Origin: Cacajao melanocephalus
Lineage: Eukaryota > Chordata > Mammalia > Primates > Pitheciidae
Direction of reading: 5' to 3'
DNA length: 64,000 nucleotides
Assembly: GCA_963573385.1 (NCBI GenBank)
Contig: CAUYLG010026864.1
Coordinates: 1 to 64,000, forward strand
Position numbers and translations under genes: made by a program. The notes under the pieces were generated by a model. That model was not told where the DNA came from. It was given only the letters and a program-made list of their open reading frames with translations, and did not search any database. Positions 34,851 through 45,589 of the stretch are shown one piece after another (the first letter of the stretch is position 1; every line of letters starts with the position of its first letter).

Positions 34851-36129
34851 GGTATACTAACACCCGAGATCAAACGCAGACACAATAAATACAAATTTGT
34901 GAAAATTATACCCAGAAATCTACTTTTAAAAACATTCTCCAGACATCCTAGCCCTAGCTCAGAATCACAATTGTAATGATTCAATAATGCCTAAGTTTCA
35001 CATGGTGAAATTAAATGAGAATCAATTTATGATAAGAGCCATGAAATTTCTTATAATGCCTTTATATTATCCAGTTATTTCAAGTTATTTAATATATGAA
35101 TAATAAAGAGAACAGTTTAAGTATATTATAACTTACTTTACCAATTATTTTGCCTCAATTAGATTAAGTTTTTATGATTTTTTACTTCCTTAATATAATT
35201 TTTTTCTAAGAATTAAAGGATTCTATATAAAAATTGAATTATATTTAAATATTAGTCACAATTATAGAGTTTGTACAAAATTAACTTTAATAGTGAAAAT
35301 TGAATAGTGCTATAAAATCAATTACATCTTTATGATGCAATTTGAATTTGTATTTTTATAATTATACATTATTCTTGCATTTGTTAAAAAAACTATGGTA
35401 AAATGCAATATATATTGTTGAAATTCTTAATAGTATATTTGGAGTTCTAGATTTTAACACAGGAAAATAATTGATTTTGTATGGATTCTCATGCCACTAT
35501 AATGTCTCTTTTCGATACTAATGCTGTAAATGGATAAATAACTGATGTAATAGAGTGAAATACAGGTATTCTTATTTTAATAACTGGTATCAGAGCTCTG
35601 TTTAAAAAGAAGAATTGAAAAATTGTTGACGTTGTTATTGTTGTTTTAAAATAAAATTAGATACCAGTAAATAAAAATTTTGATGAAACAATTTGGAGGA
35701 AAATCCTAAAATAAAGACATAATAGTTGTTATACTTCTCTGAATAAAACCTTTAGTAAGGGTTATATACAGCAAGTTAGGAGAGGGAATGAACTGAGCAA
35801 CATGCTAAGAAGCTGGAACATGAATGAAATGAAAAAAGACTGCTGAAAAATCCCCATGACAGGAAGCAGATGGGCAATCAAGATGTGGTCACAACTCTTA
35901 TTCATTTATGTATCATTTATTCATTTCATTTCAGAAGTGTACACTTCTCCATAAGTATTTGCTATGTATAGCCACCATTTTAAATATGAAGAAAAAATTT
36001 CAGTGTTGAATATGAGACAAAAAGTTGGGGGGAAAAGAAATGTAAAGTCAGATAATCCATAAATGAAAGTTAATTCAGCAAAATAAGAAATCAGAACCAG
36101 GAAACGTGGAAGCCTCAAGTCAAGATTTC
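34851..36129. other. AT-rich DNA, no feature recognised
   Basis: Very AT-rich between 35050 and 35700. A reverse 65-codon frame at 35921-36118 is not supported. Confidence 0.4.
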
Positions 36130-36930
36130 ATCTGAGAGACTGGATGTGACAATGTTACTGCAGCTTGCATCTTGAGTTCTGTGTCTCCCTCGCATAAGCG
36201 AAAATTAACACCTGGCCAAACAGAAATTTTTATCAGGCAACGTTTAACAGGCTCGTGGCTCGAGTACAGCAAGGGAGCAACCTACAAGAAAGAGATCCCC
36301 GTCCTAACTCTCCAAAAGGTTTGAGCTTGTCATTTTAAGGAATCCAGAAAAAGGGGGATGTGTAGGCAAATAGCAGTGAGGAATGTAGCGCCTGCACAGT
36401 TTGATAACATGTTTCTTCAGGCATGGTGTGTTTCATTAGCATGTTAAATGTCTACATCCTGAGTGTGATTTGTAGTATTAGAATGAGGAAAAACTCACTG
36501 AAAGGTCAGCACTGGAGTGCCTCCTGTCTTCAGACTGCTGGATCTGGTCTGATTTTTATCAGGAATGACAATCTCGCTTTGGTAACCTCAGGTTCTTGTG
36601 AGGGATGCTAATGTCCCATTTTAGCAACCTTGGGAAGTATCACTCAAGGACATAACTGGTTAGGCTTTTCCTTTTATGGATTGGAATTTAGCCTAGGCAG
36701 CTAAGTTAGGAGGTGGAAGCTCTCTGTTACTTGATTTGGATTAGCTTAAGACAGATAAGAAGGTCAGGGAGGAAATATGTCTGGTCATGTGAGGCACATG
36801 GCATCCTGGTTACCATGTCTCTGATCTGCCAAGACAGAGTCTCTTCTCTATATTGTCTCAGCAAGGGCCATAAAATGATATTTCGAGCCAAATCTGATAT
36901 AAACTATAAAGCATAGGATGGTTTGTGCTG
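36130..36930. other. GC-richer island of unknown origin, possible LTR remnant
   Basis: This 800-bp block has more CpG and G+C than its neighbours (for example 'aggctcgtggctcgagtaca'), with sharp edges. Two forward frames (36423-36611 and 36713-36916) have no recognisable domains. Size and composition suit a diverged ERV LTR, but I see no TG...CA ends with a TSD. Confidence 0.35.
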
Positions 36931-37264
36931 ATATCAAAACTTTATATGTTTAGTCCACTAGTTATAAATCCACTTTCAGATAATCTCATTTAAAGTCACC
37001 TTAAACCTTATTATGTTTTCTCTGTATACCATGTTAAAAATTATCCCCCAAAGTGGCAGTAATTTGTTAATTTTGTTAGGTCTTTTAAATTGGACACCAT
37101 TAAACTCTATTGAGATGCTATATTAAAATACATTTTTTTGTTTAGTTCTATATGTAAAATATATTATTTTCATATTTCATGGCATCCTATTTTTGCTTAT
37201 TTTATTTCCTAGGGTGTGCTTAGGGAAAAGTGTATTTTGTACCCCTATTAATTAATTAATTTTA

Positions 37265-37440
37265 TGTCATCTAATATTTTAGCAAAGTAGCAAGCCATAG
37301 GAAAGATTACTTAGTAGGACATTTTTTGTTTTTCTTTAGTTGAAGAGAAATTATATGACAAAAGATTTTGGAACTATTTTGTCCATTACTAACACATGGT
37401 ATTCATACAAGATGGAACAATGGTAATAACATGTTAAAAA
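37265..37440. repeat. Local direct duplicate, copy 1
   Basis: Matches 38208-38383 with a constant offset of 943 bp: 'agcaagccataggaaagatt' versus 'agcaagccatagaaaagatt', 'aattatatgacaaaagattt' in both, and 'catacaagatggaacaatgg' in both. Same orientation. Confidence 0.9.
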
Positions 37441-38207
37441 TTAGTTAATTTTAAAGAAATTAAATTTCTCCAGATAATTCTTATTAGACATTCACCCATA
37501 ATTTCATCACACACTCTTGCTTCCATGCCAGTTTTTTAAATTTATTATTTCTATTTTAATCTCATCTATATTTATTTGCCTTTTGATATAATTTTATATA
37601 ATCTCCTTTAAGGATTGCTTTAACTTATATGTTTTAAAAATCAGTCGTAATATTAGAAAAAGTTAAATTCAAAATATGTCAGTTATCGATCAGTTCTATA
37701 AGAAAAATAGTGGCAAAATATTTGCATATTACATAATCAATTTTTAAGGGATAGTATTTATCACATTTAGGAATACAGTATTTTTTTTGTCTGATATTTG
37801 ACCAAAATGTCCAAATGGCTTTGAAATTCAGCCACTAGAGACCTCAGAACAAAATGCCTATGTCAAGCTCTTTTACAGTATCTGTGAACATCTGCCTGAT
37901 TAATCAAATGATTATATGATTTACCTCATAACGTTTACAAAAAGTAATGTATGTAATATGAACAAGATACGTCATTTTCCTATATTTTAAATATCTGAAC
38001 AATTTTCATGTGTATTACAATTCTGGGATTTTCTTGTTCTCGTCTTTTATTAATATAGTGAATTAGATTGAAAAATATATAATGAATAATCAATAAAATT
38101 TCATACAACTGCCATTGGCAAAAGAACATATGTGACTCTAAGTGATTTAAGTATCACAAGCATGTGCTATTTTGTTCACATTATTCAATGTGTATGCGAT
38201 AAAATTT

Positions 38208-38383
38208 TAACACCTAATATTGTAGCAATGTAGCAAGCCATAGAAAAGATTACTTAGTGGGACTTTTTTCATTCTTCTTTAATTGAAGAAAAATTATATG
38301 ACAAAAGATTTTGGAAATACTTTGTGCAGTACCAACTCATGGCATCCATACAAGATGGAACAATGGTAATCACAGATTAAAAA
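38208..38383. repeat. Local direct duplicate, copy 2
   Basis: Second copy of 37265-37440, diverged by roughly 10-15%. The sequence between the copies is not obviously repeated, so only this ~175-bp segment is shared. Confidence 0.9.
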
Positions 38384-38529
38384 CATTGTTTAAAGGACAG
38401 AAGGCTTTAATATGATCATTTGTAGGCAACAATACCAACACAGAGAACTTACTATCAATCTCTGGTTGCTAAAAAGCAAATAAATGTATTTGTTTCAGAG
38501 TTAAAGTATTATAATATGTATTTTAAAGA

Positions 38530-39345
38530 TCATCCAGCAAAATAACCCAATTTTCAAAAAATGAGAAAAGACTTTGAGTAGACATTTCTTCAAAGACATA
38601 CAAATGGCCAACAAGCATAGGAAGATATGCTCAAAGTGACTTATTCTAAGGGAAATGCAAATCAAAACAATGAGATAACACTTCACACTTGTTAGGATGG
38701 CTATTATTAAAACAAACAAACCATCAAAGATAACAAGTATTAGAAAGAATGTGAAAAAATGGCATCTATGTATGCTGTTGATGGGAATGTAATATGGTAC
38801 AGCCACCAATCCCACTTCTGAATATGTAAAATCTAAAAGAATTGAGATCATAATCTCAAGGGATATCTGCATTCCCATGTTTATTGCAGTATTATTCACA
38901 ATGACCAAGATATGTAAACAACCCAAATGACTATCAACAGATAAATGGATTTGAAAAATGTAACATATACATACTGCTGAATATTATTCAGGTTTAAAAC
39001 AGAAGAAAATGCTGCTATATACAAAAACATAAACATACTGAAAGACATTATACTAAGTAAAATAAGCCATTCACAGGACAAATATCACATAAATTTCTTA
39101 TATGAGATATTTAAAACAGTGAAGCTCACAGAAACAGAAAATAGAATAGTGCTTACCAGGGAATGGAGGGAGAAGGAAATGAGCAATTGCTGTTCAACAG
39201 GTGCAAAGTTTCAGTTATGAAAGATTAATAAATTCTAGACATATACTATCCAGCATTGTGCCTATAGTTAACAATACTGTGTTGTACACGTAAACATTTA
39301 AGAGGGTAGATCTTATGCTAAGTGTTCTTAGAACAAATATAAAGT
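38530..39345 (+). mobile_element. L1MA/L1MB-type LINE-1 3' end
   Basis: ORF2 C-terminal and 3' UTR of a medium-age L1: 'gtagacatttcttcaaagac', 'gggaaatgcaaatcaaaaca', 'tgtttattgcagtattattc', then a 3' UTR with 'gtgcaaagtttcagttatga', 'gttaacaatactgtgttgta' and 'agggtagatcttatgctaag'. Many frame breaks. The 141-codon reverse frame at 38501-38926 lies antisense to it and is spurious. Confidence 0.88.
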
Positions 39346-39879
39346 AAGAAAAAGTTCTTCCAATTGTGCTATTCCAAAAGAAACTGCTATTCATACAATG
39401 AAAATAGATTCAGATGAAAATTAAAGATGATATTACTGTCTTGAAAGTCTATTACATTGTTCAATTGCTAAGTTTCTAAATCCATGATTTAAAGAAACAT
39501 TTGCACAAATAATTATGTGAAGTAAGTATATGTGCATATATTAGAAATAAAAATATAATTGAGGACAAGGATTTTAAGTAGTCATGTACAGTGGTCGGAA
39601 AGCTTCTTCCTCAGAAAATGCACACAACTTCAGATTATGTGATGGCTTTAATGAAATTCAGTAGATATCATAAAGTAAACTTTAATTCTCAGAATCAAAA
39701 AGTAGATAAGTCTTATAGCTGCTAATAATTTGGTGACCACAGCATCATCAGTGATAACATTCACTGGAAGAGTAAGGCATAAAAAATTCTTGATTGTGTA
39801 CCAACATTATATGAAAACATCTAAATTAGGGACAATATTTGTAAATAGACTAAGTGTTAGTATCTGTAATAAATGAAGA
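39346..39879. other. Unique DNA, no feature recognised
   Basis: No feature I can support. Confidence 0.4.
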
Positions 39880-40748
39880 CCTTCTGAACACGGAAAATAA
39901 AAAAAATAGCCCCATTATAAAAAGGCCAAAAGATTAAAAAAAAAAAAAAAGGAGGGAAATCCACAATGAGATCACATCTTACCCAAATCAGAGTAGCTTT
40001 TTATTAAAAAGACACAAAAACAACAGATGTTGCCAAGTATGCAGAGAAAAGGGAACCCTTATAGGCTGTTGGTGGAAATGCAAACTAGTACAGCCACTAT
40101 GGAAAACAGTATGGAGGGTTCTCAAAAAAATTAAAAATAAAATAAAAATAGAATTACCATTTGATACAGCAATCCTGTACTAGGCATCTACCCCCCAAAA
40201 AAGAAATCAGTACATCAAAGAGAGCCCTGCACTCACATGTTTAACACAGCACTATTCACAGTAGCAAAGATATGGAATCAACCTAAGTGCCTATCAACTA
40301 ATGAACGGATAAAGAGAGTCTCTTCAGTCATAAAAAGAAGGAAATCATGTCATTTGCAGAAACATGAATGGAACTAGAGGTCATTATCTTAAGTGAGATA
40401 AGCCAGGCACAAAAAGATAAATATTCAAGTTCTTACTTAGCTATGGAAGGAAAAAGAAAAATGAACACTTAGAGGTAAAAAGTATGAAAAGTGATAACAG
40501 AAACTGGAAAGGATAAGCAGGGTCTAAAAGAGAGGATGAAGAAAAGTAGGTTAAAAGGTACAAACATACAGTAGGATAAAAATAAATCAATTTACTATCT
40601 GATAGCAGAGTGGAATGACTATATTTAACAAAAATGTATTATACTTGGATGATGGACACCCTAAAAACCTTGACTTGATTACTGAATATTATACACATGT
40701 TAAAAAATACTCATGTACCCCATAAATTTGCACAAATTAAAAAAAAGA
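39880..40748 (+). mobile_element. L1PB/L1MA-type LINE-1 3' end
   Basis: Begins with a short ORF2 piece ('ccccattataaaaaggccaa'), broken by an A15 tract near 39937-39951, then resumes at 'aatccacaatgagatcacat' through 'acagccactatggaaaacag', 'acacagcactattcacagta' and 'agtgagataagccaggcaca' to a 3' UTR ending 'actcatgtaccccataaatt' and a short A-tail. Confidence 0.88.
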
Positions 40749-40889
40749 GATCATAGTAAGATAAGAGCAAAATGTGTTTAGTTTTGCTCCTAATCCAAGG
40801 AGTGTCCATTTAGACTCCACTGACTGCCATTTTCCTCAACAACCAAATTGGTGATAAACAATAGTTCAACACTCCATAGGTGAATTTAT

Positions 40890-41345
40890 TGTGAAGCAGG
40901 TAGATTTTCTCACATTGCTGGTAGGAATACAAAATGCTACAAATAATATGTAGGATAATTTGACTACTCTGGAAAAATTTAAAATGCCCCTTAATTCAGC
41001 AATTCTACTTCCAGGCTTCTATCCCAGTGACACTCTGACAACATTATGAAAAATAAATGTGATTAAAGCTATGCATATATGGTTACAGAATAATTTATAA
41101 TAGAAAAAGACTGGAACGGTCCAAATGCTCATTCCACCTGGAGATTTGCTGGATATAGTATAATATAGCCACAGAGTGGATGCCATGAGCTTTCAAAAGA
41201 AATGGAGTCTATTTTGAGTGGTCTCCAGATTATGTGAAGCTTTTTTAAGAGATCCTATATTTATTTTCTATATAAAGATATATACACACATACACACATA
41301 TATATGTCATATATCTATCACTTACAAATATTTAAGTAAAATGTA
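40890..41345 (+). mobile_element. Old L1M (L1ME/L1MC-like) 3' fragment
   Basis: 'cacattgctggtaggaatac', 'caattctacttccaggcttc', 'agaaaaagactggaacggtc' and 'aaatgctcattccacctgga' follow ORF2 C-terminal order with heavy divergence. The tail merges into a TA/CA-rich patch (41280-41315). Confidence 0.72.
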
Positions 41346-41372
41346 TTATCTTACATTAAAAAATAATGGAAT

Positions 41373-41492
41373 TGGACTTGGGGTCAGGGATGGCAGAGCC
41401 AGTGGGACCTTCAAGGACAGGGACAGGCTGCTGCACCTGTCACGGTTGACCAAGCTGCCTTAGCAGCTTTTTTTGTTTGTTTGTTTGTTTTA
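41373..41492. other. GC-rich islet of ~90 bp plus (GTTT)n
   Basis: 41373-41463 is abruptly G+C-rich ('ggggtcagggatggcagagc', 'caaggacagggacaggctgc') in a very AT-rich neighbourhood, and is followed by T8 and a (GTTT)4-5 tract. I do not recognise it as part of any repeat family. Confidence 0.6.
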
Positions 41493-42172
41493 GAACTTTA
41501 AATATATCAGGTGGAAAAGCCAGTGGTTTCAGAAAGCTGGTAAAATATGCATCTTTGTAAGGGTTAATTGAAAGATAAGTTGGTTTTGACAGGATCTTGG
41601 TTGGCAACAAGATTCTGTCAAAGCCCCCAAAATTAAATTTTGGTTTTAATTTGCTTAAAAATATATGAAGTTAGAAAAATAGCACCTTTATTTGTAAATT
41701 GTATAATAAACATTGAGTTCTAACATTGTATTTTCAATATTAAAATGTACAGAAATTTCATTTTTTAAATTTTGAACTGAAGATCTATATAATTAAGCAT
41801 AATTTATTTTATTTATTTTATTTTTTTTTTAAAGTCTTACAGCAATACAAACATTCCTCTATATCTTTTTAACTTCCTGGAACTTTTAACTTCAAAAATA
41901 GAACTATCCTATAGAAAACCCATGGCAATCAATTGGAAAAAAGTTTTTAACTTTAGAAGTACTTGGCAAACCCACTACAAATTTGTTTCAAAATTGAGGT
42001 TCATGTGTATTTCCTTTTCTCTTTGGCGATTTAACTGAATAAATTATTTTCTATGTGGAAAAAATATTTCGTATTTTAATATTTTGAATTTATATTCAGG
42101 TGCCAATGTGTTCAAGTCATATTGTGTGGTGCTGCTATTAAAGTCAGTACGACTCCATTTATTATGACACTA
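41493..42172. other. AT-rich DNA, no feature recognised
   Basis: Contains a TTTTA/T-run at 41805-41833. Nothing else identified. Confidence 0.4.
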
Positions 42173-43039
42173 TCAAGTTGTTGGGTACCAGCCCCAACCC
42201 CCTACGTGGGTGCCCTTAGTCCAGGTGGTGACGAGGTATTGAGAAAAGAAAATAGAGACACAAGAGTACAATTTACAGCATGGGTCCAGGGGACCAACGC
42301 AAGTGTGGGAACCGTGTTGGCCCAGAGCTCTGGGCTCCACACCCTTTTATTATGTGCATAATCTCATTGATCTTATGGGCATGGAAGGGGAGGGTGAAGG
42401 GGTAGGTAAGATAGCCAGATGGAGAGCCCTTGAGATCCTTCTAAGACATACTAAACTAGTACTCTGAGTTTATTACTGATTGTTATGGGGTGCAGCTGCA
42501 TCAGAAGTATAACAGATGAGGAGCCACCCGGTCTGACCACACCCCGTGCATCAAGGGGCTTTTATCTCCCCAGCATTGTGGACATAGAGCAATTAAAATC
42601 TCTCCATATTCCAAGAATCTAGGCAGAGCCTGAGGTTTTCCATGATCTCTGCCCTGCAAGGCTTTTCTCCTCCTTGCCAGCTCCCATCTGCAAAGACACT
42701 CCCGGATCTTGTGAGCAGACATTGCCTCGCTTCTCAGTGATATGTGCATAAGCCCTCCTTAGGAGGCCCTCATACACTCTCCATGTTGAGAAGGCATTCG
42801 TGGGACCAGAGCAGTATTCCCTGCTCTGCAACCACCCCAAGGTGTTCCCCGGTGTTACTGAACTCTTGGATGGTCTTTACCTTAGGCCTCCTGTAGCTGC
42901 TTGATTTCTAATTAACTGCACCAATAATATAGTTTAGTTTGGTGTATGAACTTCGGTGTACTCTGAGCCAAGCAAACTTATAATTATTTAGCTAGAATTA
43001 ACATAGGTCTCCCACTAGCCATCTTGACCCACATCAAGT
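42173..43039 (-). mobile_element. ERV2 (ERVK-like) solo LTR with 6-bp TSD
   Basis: LTR body 42179-43033 (855 bp), starting TGTTGGGTACC and ending GACCCACA, flanked by perfect TCAAGT duplications (42173-42178 and 43034-43039). A 6-bp duplication and a U5 ending in CCAACA fit class II (betaretrovirus-like) ERVs. Read on the minus strand, the poly(A) signal AATAAA (plus 42346-42351) lies before 'gtggagcccagagctctggg' and a 'cttgtgtctctattttcttt' U5. There is no internal retroviral sequence, so it is a solo LTR. Overlapping reverse frames of 73-82 codons and a forward frame of 79 codons have no retroviral motif. Confidence 0.85.
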
Positions 43040-43100
43040 GATTTTTGTGCACTTATGTCAAGTTAACATATACCAAAATACATCTTGTAATATAATAAAG

Positions 43101-43393
43101 TAAAATTAATTTTTTTTTTGAGATGGAGTCTCACCCTGTCGCCAGGCTGGAGTGCAATGGTGCAATCTCGGCTGGCTGCAATATCTGCGTCCCTGATTAA
43201 AGCAATTCTCCTGCGTCAGCCTCCTGTGTAGCTGGGACTACAGGCATGCACCACCACACCCAGCTAATTTTTGTATTTTTAGTAGAGACGTTGTCCAGGA
43301 TGTTCTCAAGCTCTAACCTCTTGATCTGCCCTCCTTGGAGTCCCAAAGTGCTGAGATTACAGTCATAAGCCACCGTACCAGCTATAAAATTAA
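43101..43393 (-). mobile_element. Alu with 9-bp TSD
   Basis: Inverted Alu (43110-43382) from the T10 tract and 'gagatggagtctcaccctgt' to 'gccaccgtaccagc', with a deletion in the left arm after 'agtagagacg'. Flanks repeat taaaattaa (43101-43109 and 43385-43393). Confidence 0.93.
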
Positions 43394-44137
43394 CTTTTTA
43401 TGATTTTATTTGTTATCATTTTCCCAGTATTATATTTTGGGTGAGTCAATCTTTACAAGAAAAAAAAAGTTAAGACAATTATTTAATAAGCAATCAAAAA
43501 AGAGAAGACAAAAAGAAAAATTGCTCATTGCTCTATTTTGTTCTTAAGAACTTTCAAATATCTGTCATCAAGTGTCAAACTTTACATAATATGGAATGCA
43601 AATATCTAGTGCTTCTCTCCCTTTTCTTCCATATCAATGAAGCAACATAGCATATAGTAATAGTTAAGCATAGTCAAAGGTAACATACATATGCATGAAA
43701 CTTCACCTTTCTTGCTTTTTTCCCCTTTTTCCTTCACTCTCAATCAATAGAAAGACACATTTTGTCAAACAGGAAGATTTGACTGTAGCAAAAGACAGTC
43801 TTTACGGTCTTGTGTTCCTTTGGGGAAAGTCCATTTTAGGTAGAGGCAAAGTGTTTAGGCTGCCTCATCAAAGATTTCTGAAACTCAAGAACAGCTGAGA
43901 AGTCATAAAGAGCAGCAATTCCTGACTGGCCACATTAAAGTCTGTAATAGATGCCTTGATAAACTCATGTGTAGATTGATGACCAATGTCTAAAGCCTTA
44001 ATTGGCCCTCTTCTTACTGATAATCTTGGCACATGTAAGTTCCTACAACCACAGGACAACCCCTGGTTTAGGGGTGGATATCTCAAGAATGACTGAGGTA
44101 AAACTTTACACTGGAACATCAAAAGGGGTATCTGGAT

Positions 44138-44172
<35 letters not shown>

Positions 44173-45589
44173 GTTTTTTTTCTTTTTTTAATAAATCAAG
44201 AAAAATTTACTTTTTACATTCTTGAATTTAAGGACAATTTTAAGCCTATTATCTTATTTCATTTTAGACACTACAGATGGTATACATAATAAATTATATT
44301 TAACACTCCCTATTATGTTAACATATAATAAGCCTATGCAGTTTCTTGTTAAATTGTGGCAATATTCATGAATAACAGCTGTGTTATGCTGCAAAAAGTT
44401 TAAATAGGGTATGATATTTTAGCCCATATGTTAAATACCACCCAAAGTTCCAGAGTTTTCATTTCCTGCCATCAGATTTGTTAGCCGCTCCTCTTAACCT
44501 TCAGTAACTTTCTTCTTCTAAGCTTTATATATTGAGAAATATTGTAATTAATTAGTTGGTAATGATTTCTAAATATTAGCAGACTTTTAGTTATGATATG
44601 AAGCTTTATTTAGTAATGATATGAGTTAGGTTTAGCAAATTTATCTGTGACAATTAGATAACCTTTCTGCTTTATAAACGGAAATTGAGTTTTGGCTTTC
44701 CTAACAGGAGGATACAAATACCTATTTGCTAATGAATAACCAATAGAGACATTTCTTTTCTATATGGAATCTGACCTTATTGAATTGAATCATGAAGAAA
44801 AAAACACCAAACTTAGACAATTTTAGGTTAACTTCTCAGCTTTTGGTTTATGTCATTGAACCTGATCCAAAGTGAGGGTGGAATATGTTTTTCAAATGTC
44901 ATGCTCCCTGCATCTGGCAAATTATGAATTTAATTCTCTTTGTTAATGGGTAGATTGATTCATTTTTGTAAATCACTCTCAGACTGCTTTTTTAATGTCT
45001 CATTTTATGAGGGAAATATAATTCTATTTCCAATTTCCATCATTTCACAGGATGTAGCCTTGTTTTCTGCTACCCAGGAGTTATTTCTATGATATTGCTG
45101 TTTTAATCAAGGTGATATAGATTATTTTAGACCAAACAATTCAATGTACTGAACAAACATACAAAAACACCTATTTGAAAGCATTGGAAAACTATCATGG
45201 CAATCAATATTTGAAATGATAAAATCCAAGAGAGACGGAGAATATGATGAAGAGAAGTTAACAACCTATAGTGCCTTTTTTTCTCTAGGCATTTCCTTTA
45301 CATAAATGGCTTAGGATTCAGAGAGTGATGAGACACACATGTTTTAGAAACTAAGAGGGTGTTTATCTCAACCAAGTTTTCTATGATTAGCGAATAAGAA
45401 AATATATAATTGAAGTTATTGATTTTATATATAAGACAGTCAAGGAAGAAACAATGAAGGTACTGAAAAAAAGTACACTAAGAAACAGAGGTTGAAGGGC
45501 TAAGAGACTGGGAAGCTAGACAAAGATTTAAAAATCTCACTGGATTTAGTTGTTTAAAAAATGAAATTTTAGTCAAATTAGAGAAGTCC
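43394..45589. other. AT-rich DNA with one (TG)n microsatellite
   Basis: No repeat or gene I can name apart from the microsatellite below. Short frames at 43695-44289 have no recognised domain. Confidence 0.4.
44141..44172. repeat. (TG)n microsatellite
   Basis: About 16 uninterrupted TG units followed by a T-rich run. Likely polymorphic. Confidence 0.95.

Noticed and set aside
38501..38926. 141-codon minus-strand frame, hydrophobic, looks membrane-like
   Set aside because: Antisense to an L1 3' coding region. Hydrophobicity is a by-product of reading A-rich DNA as T-rich codons.
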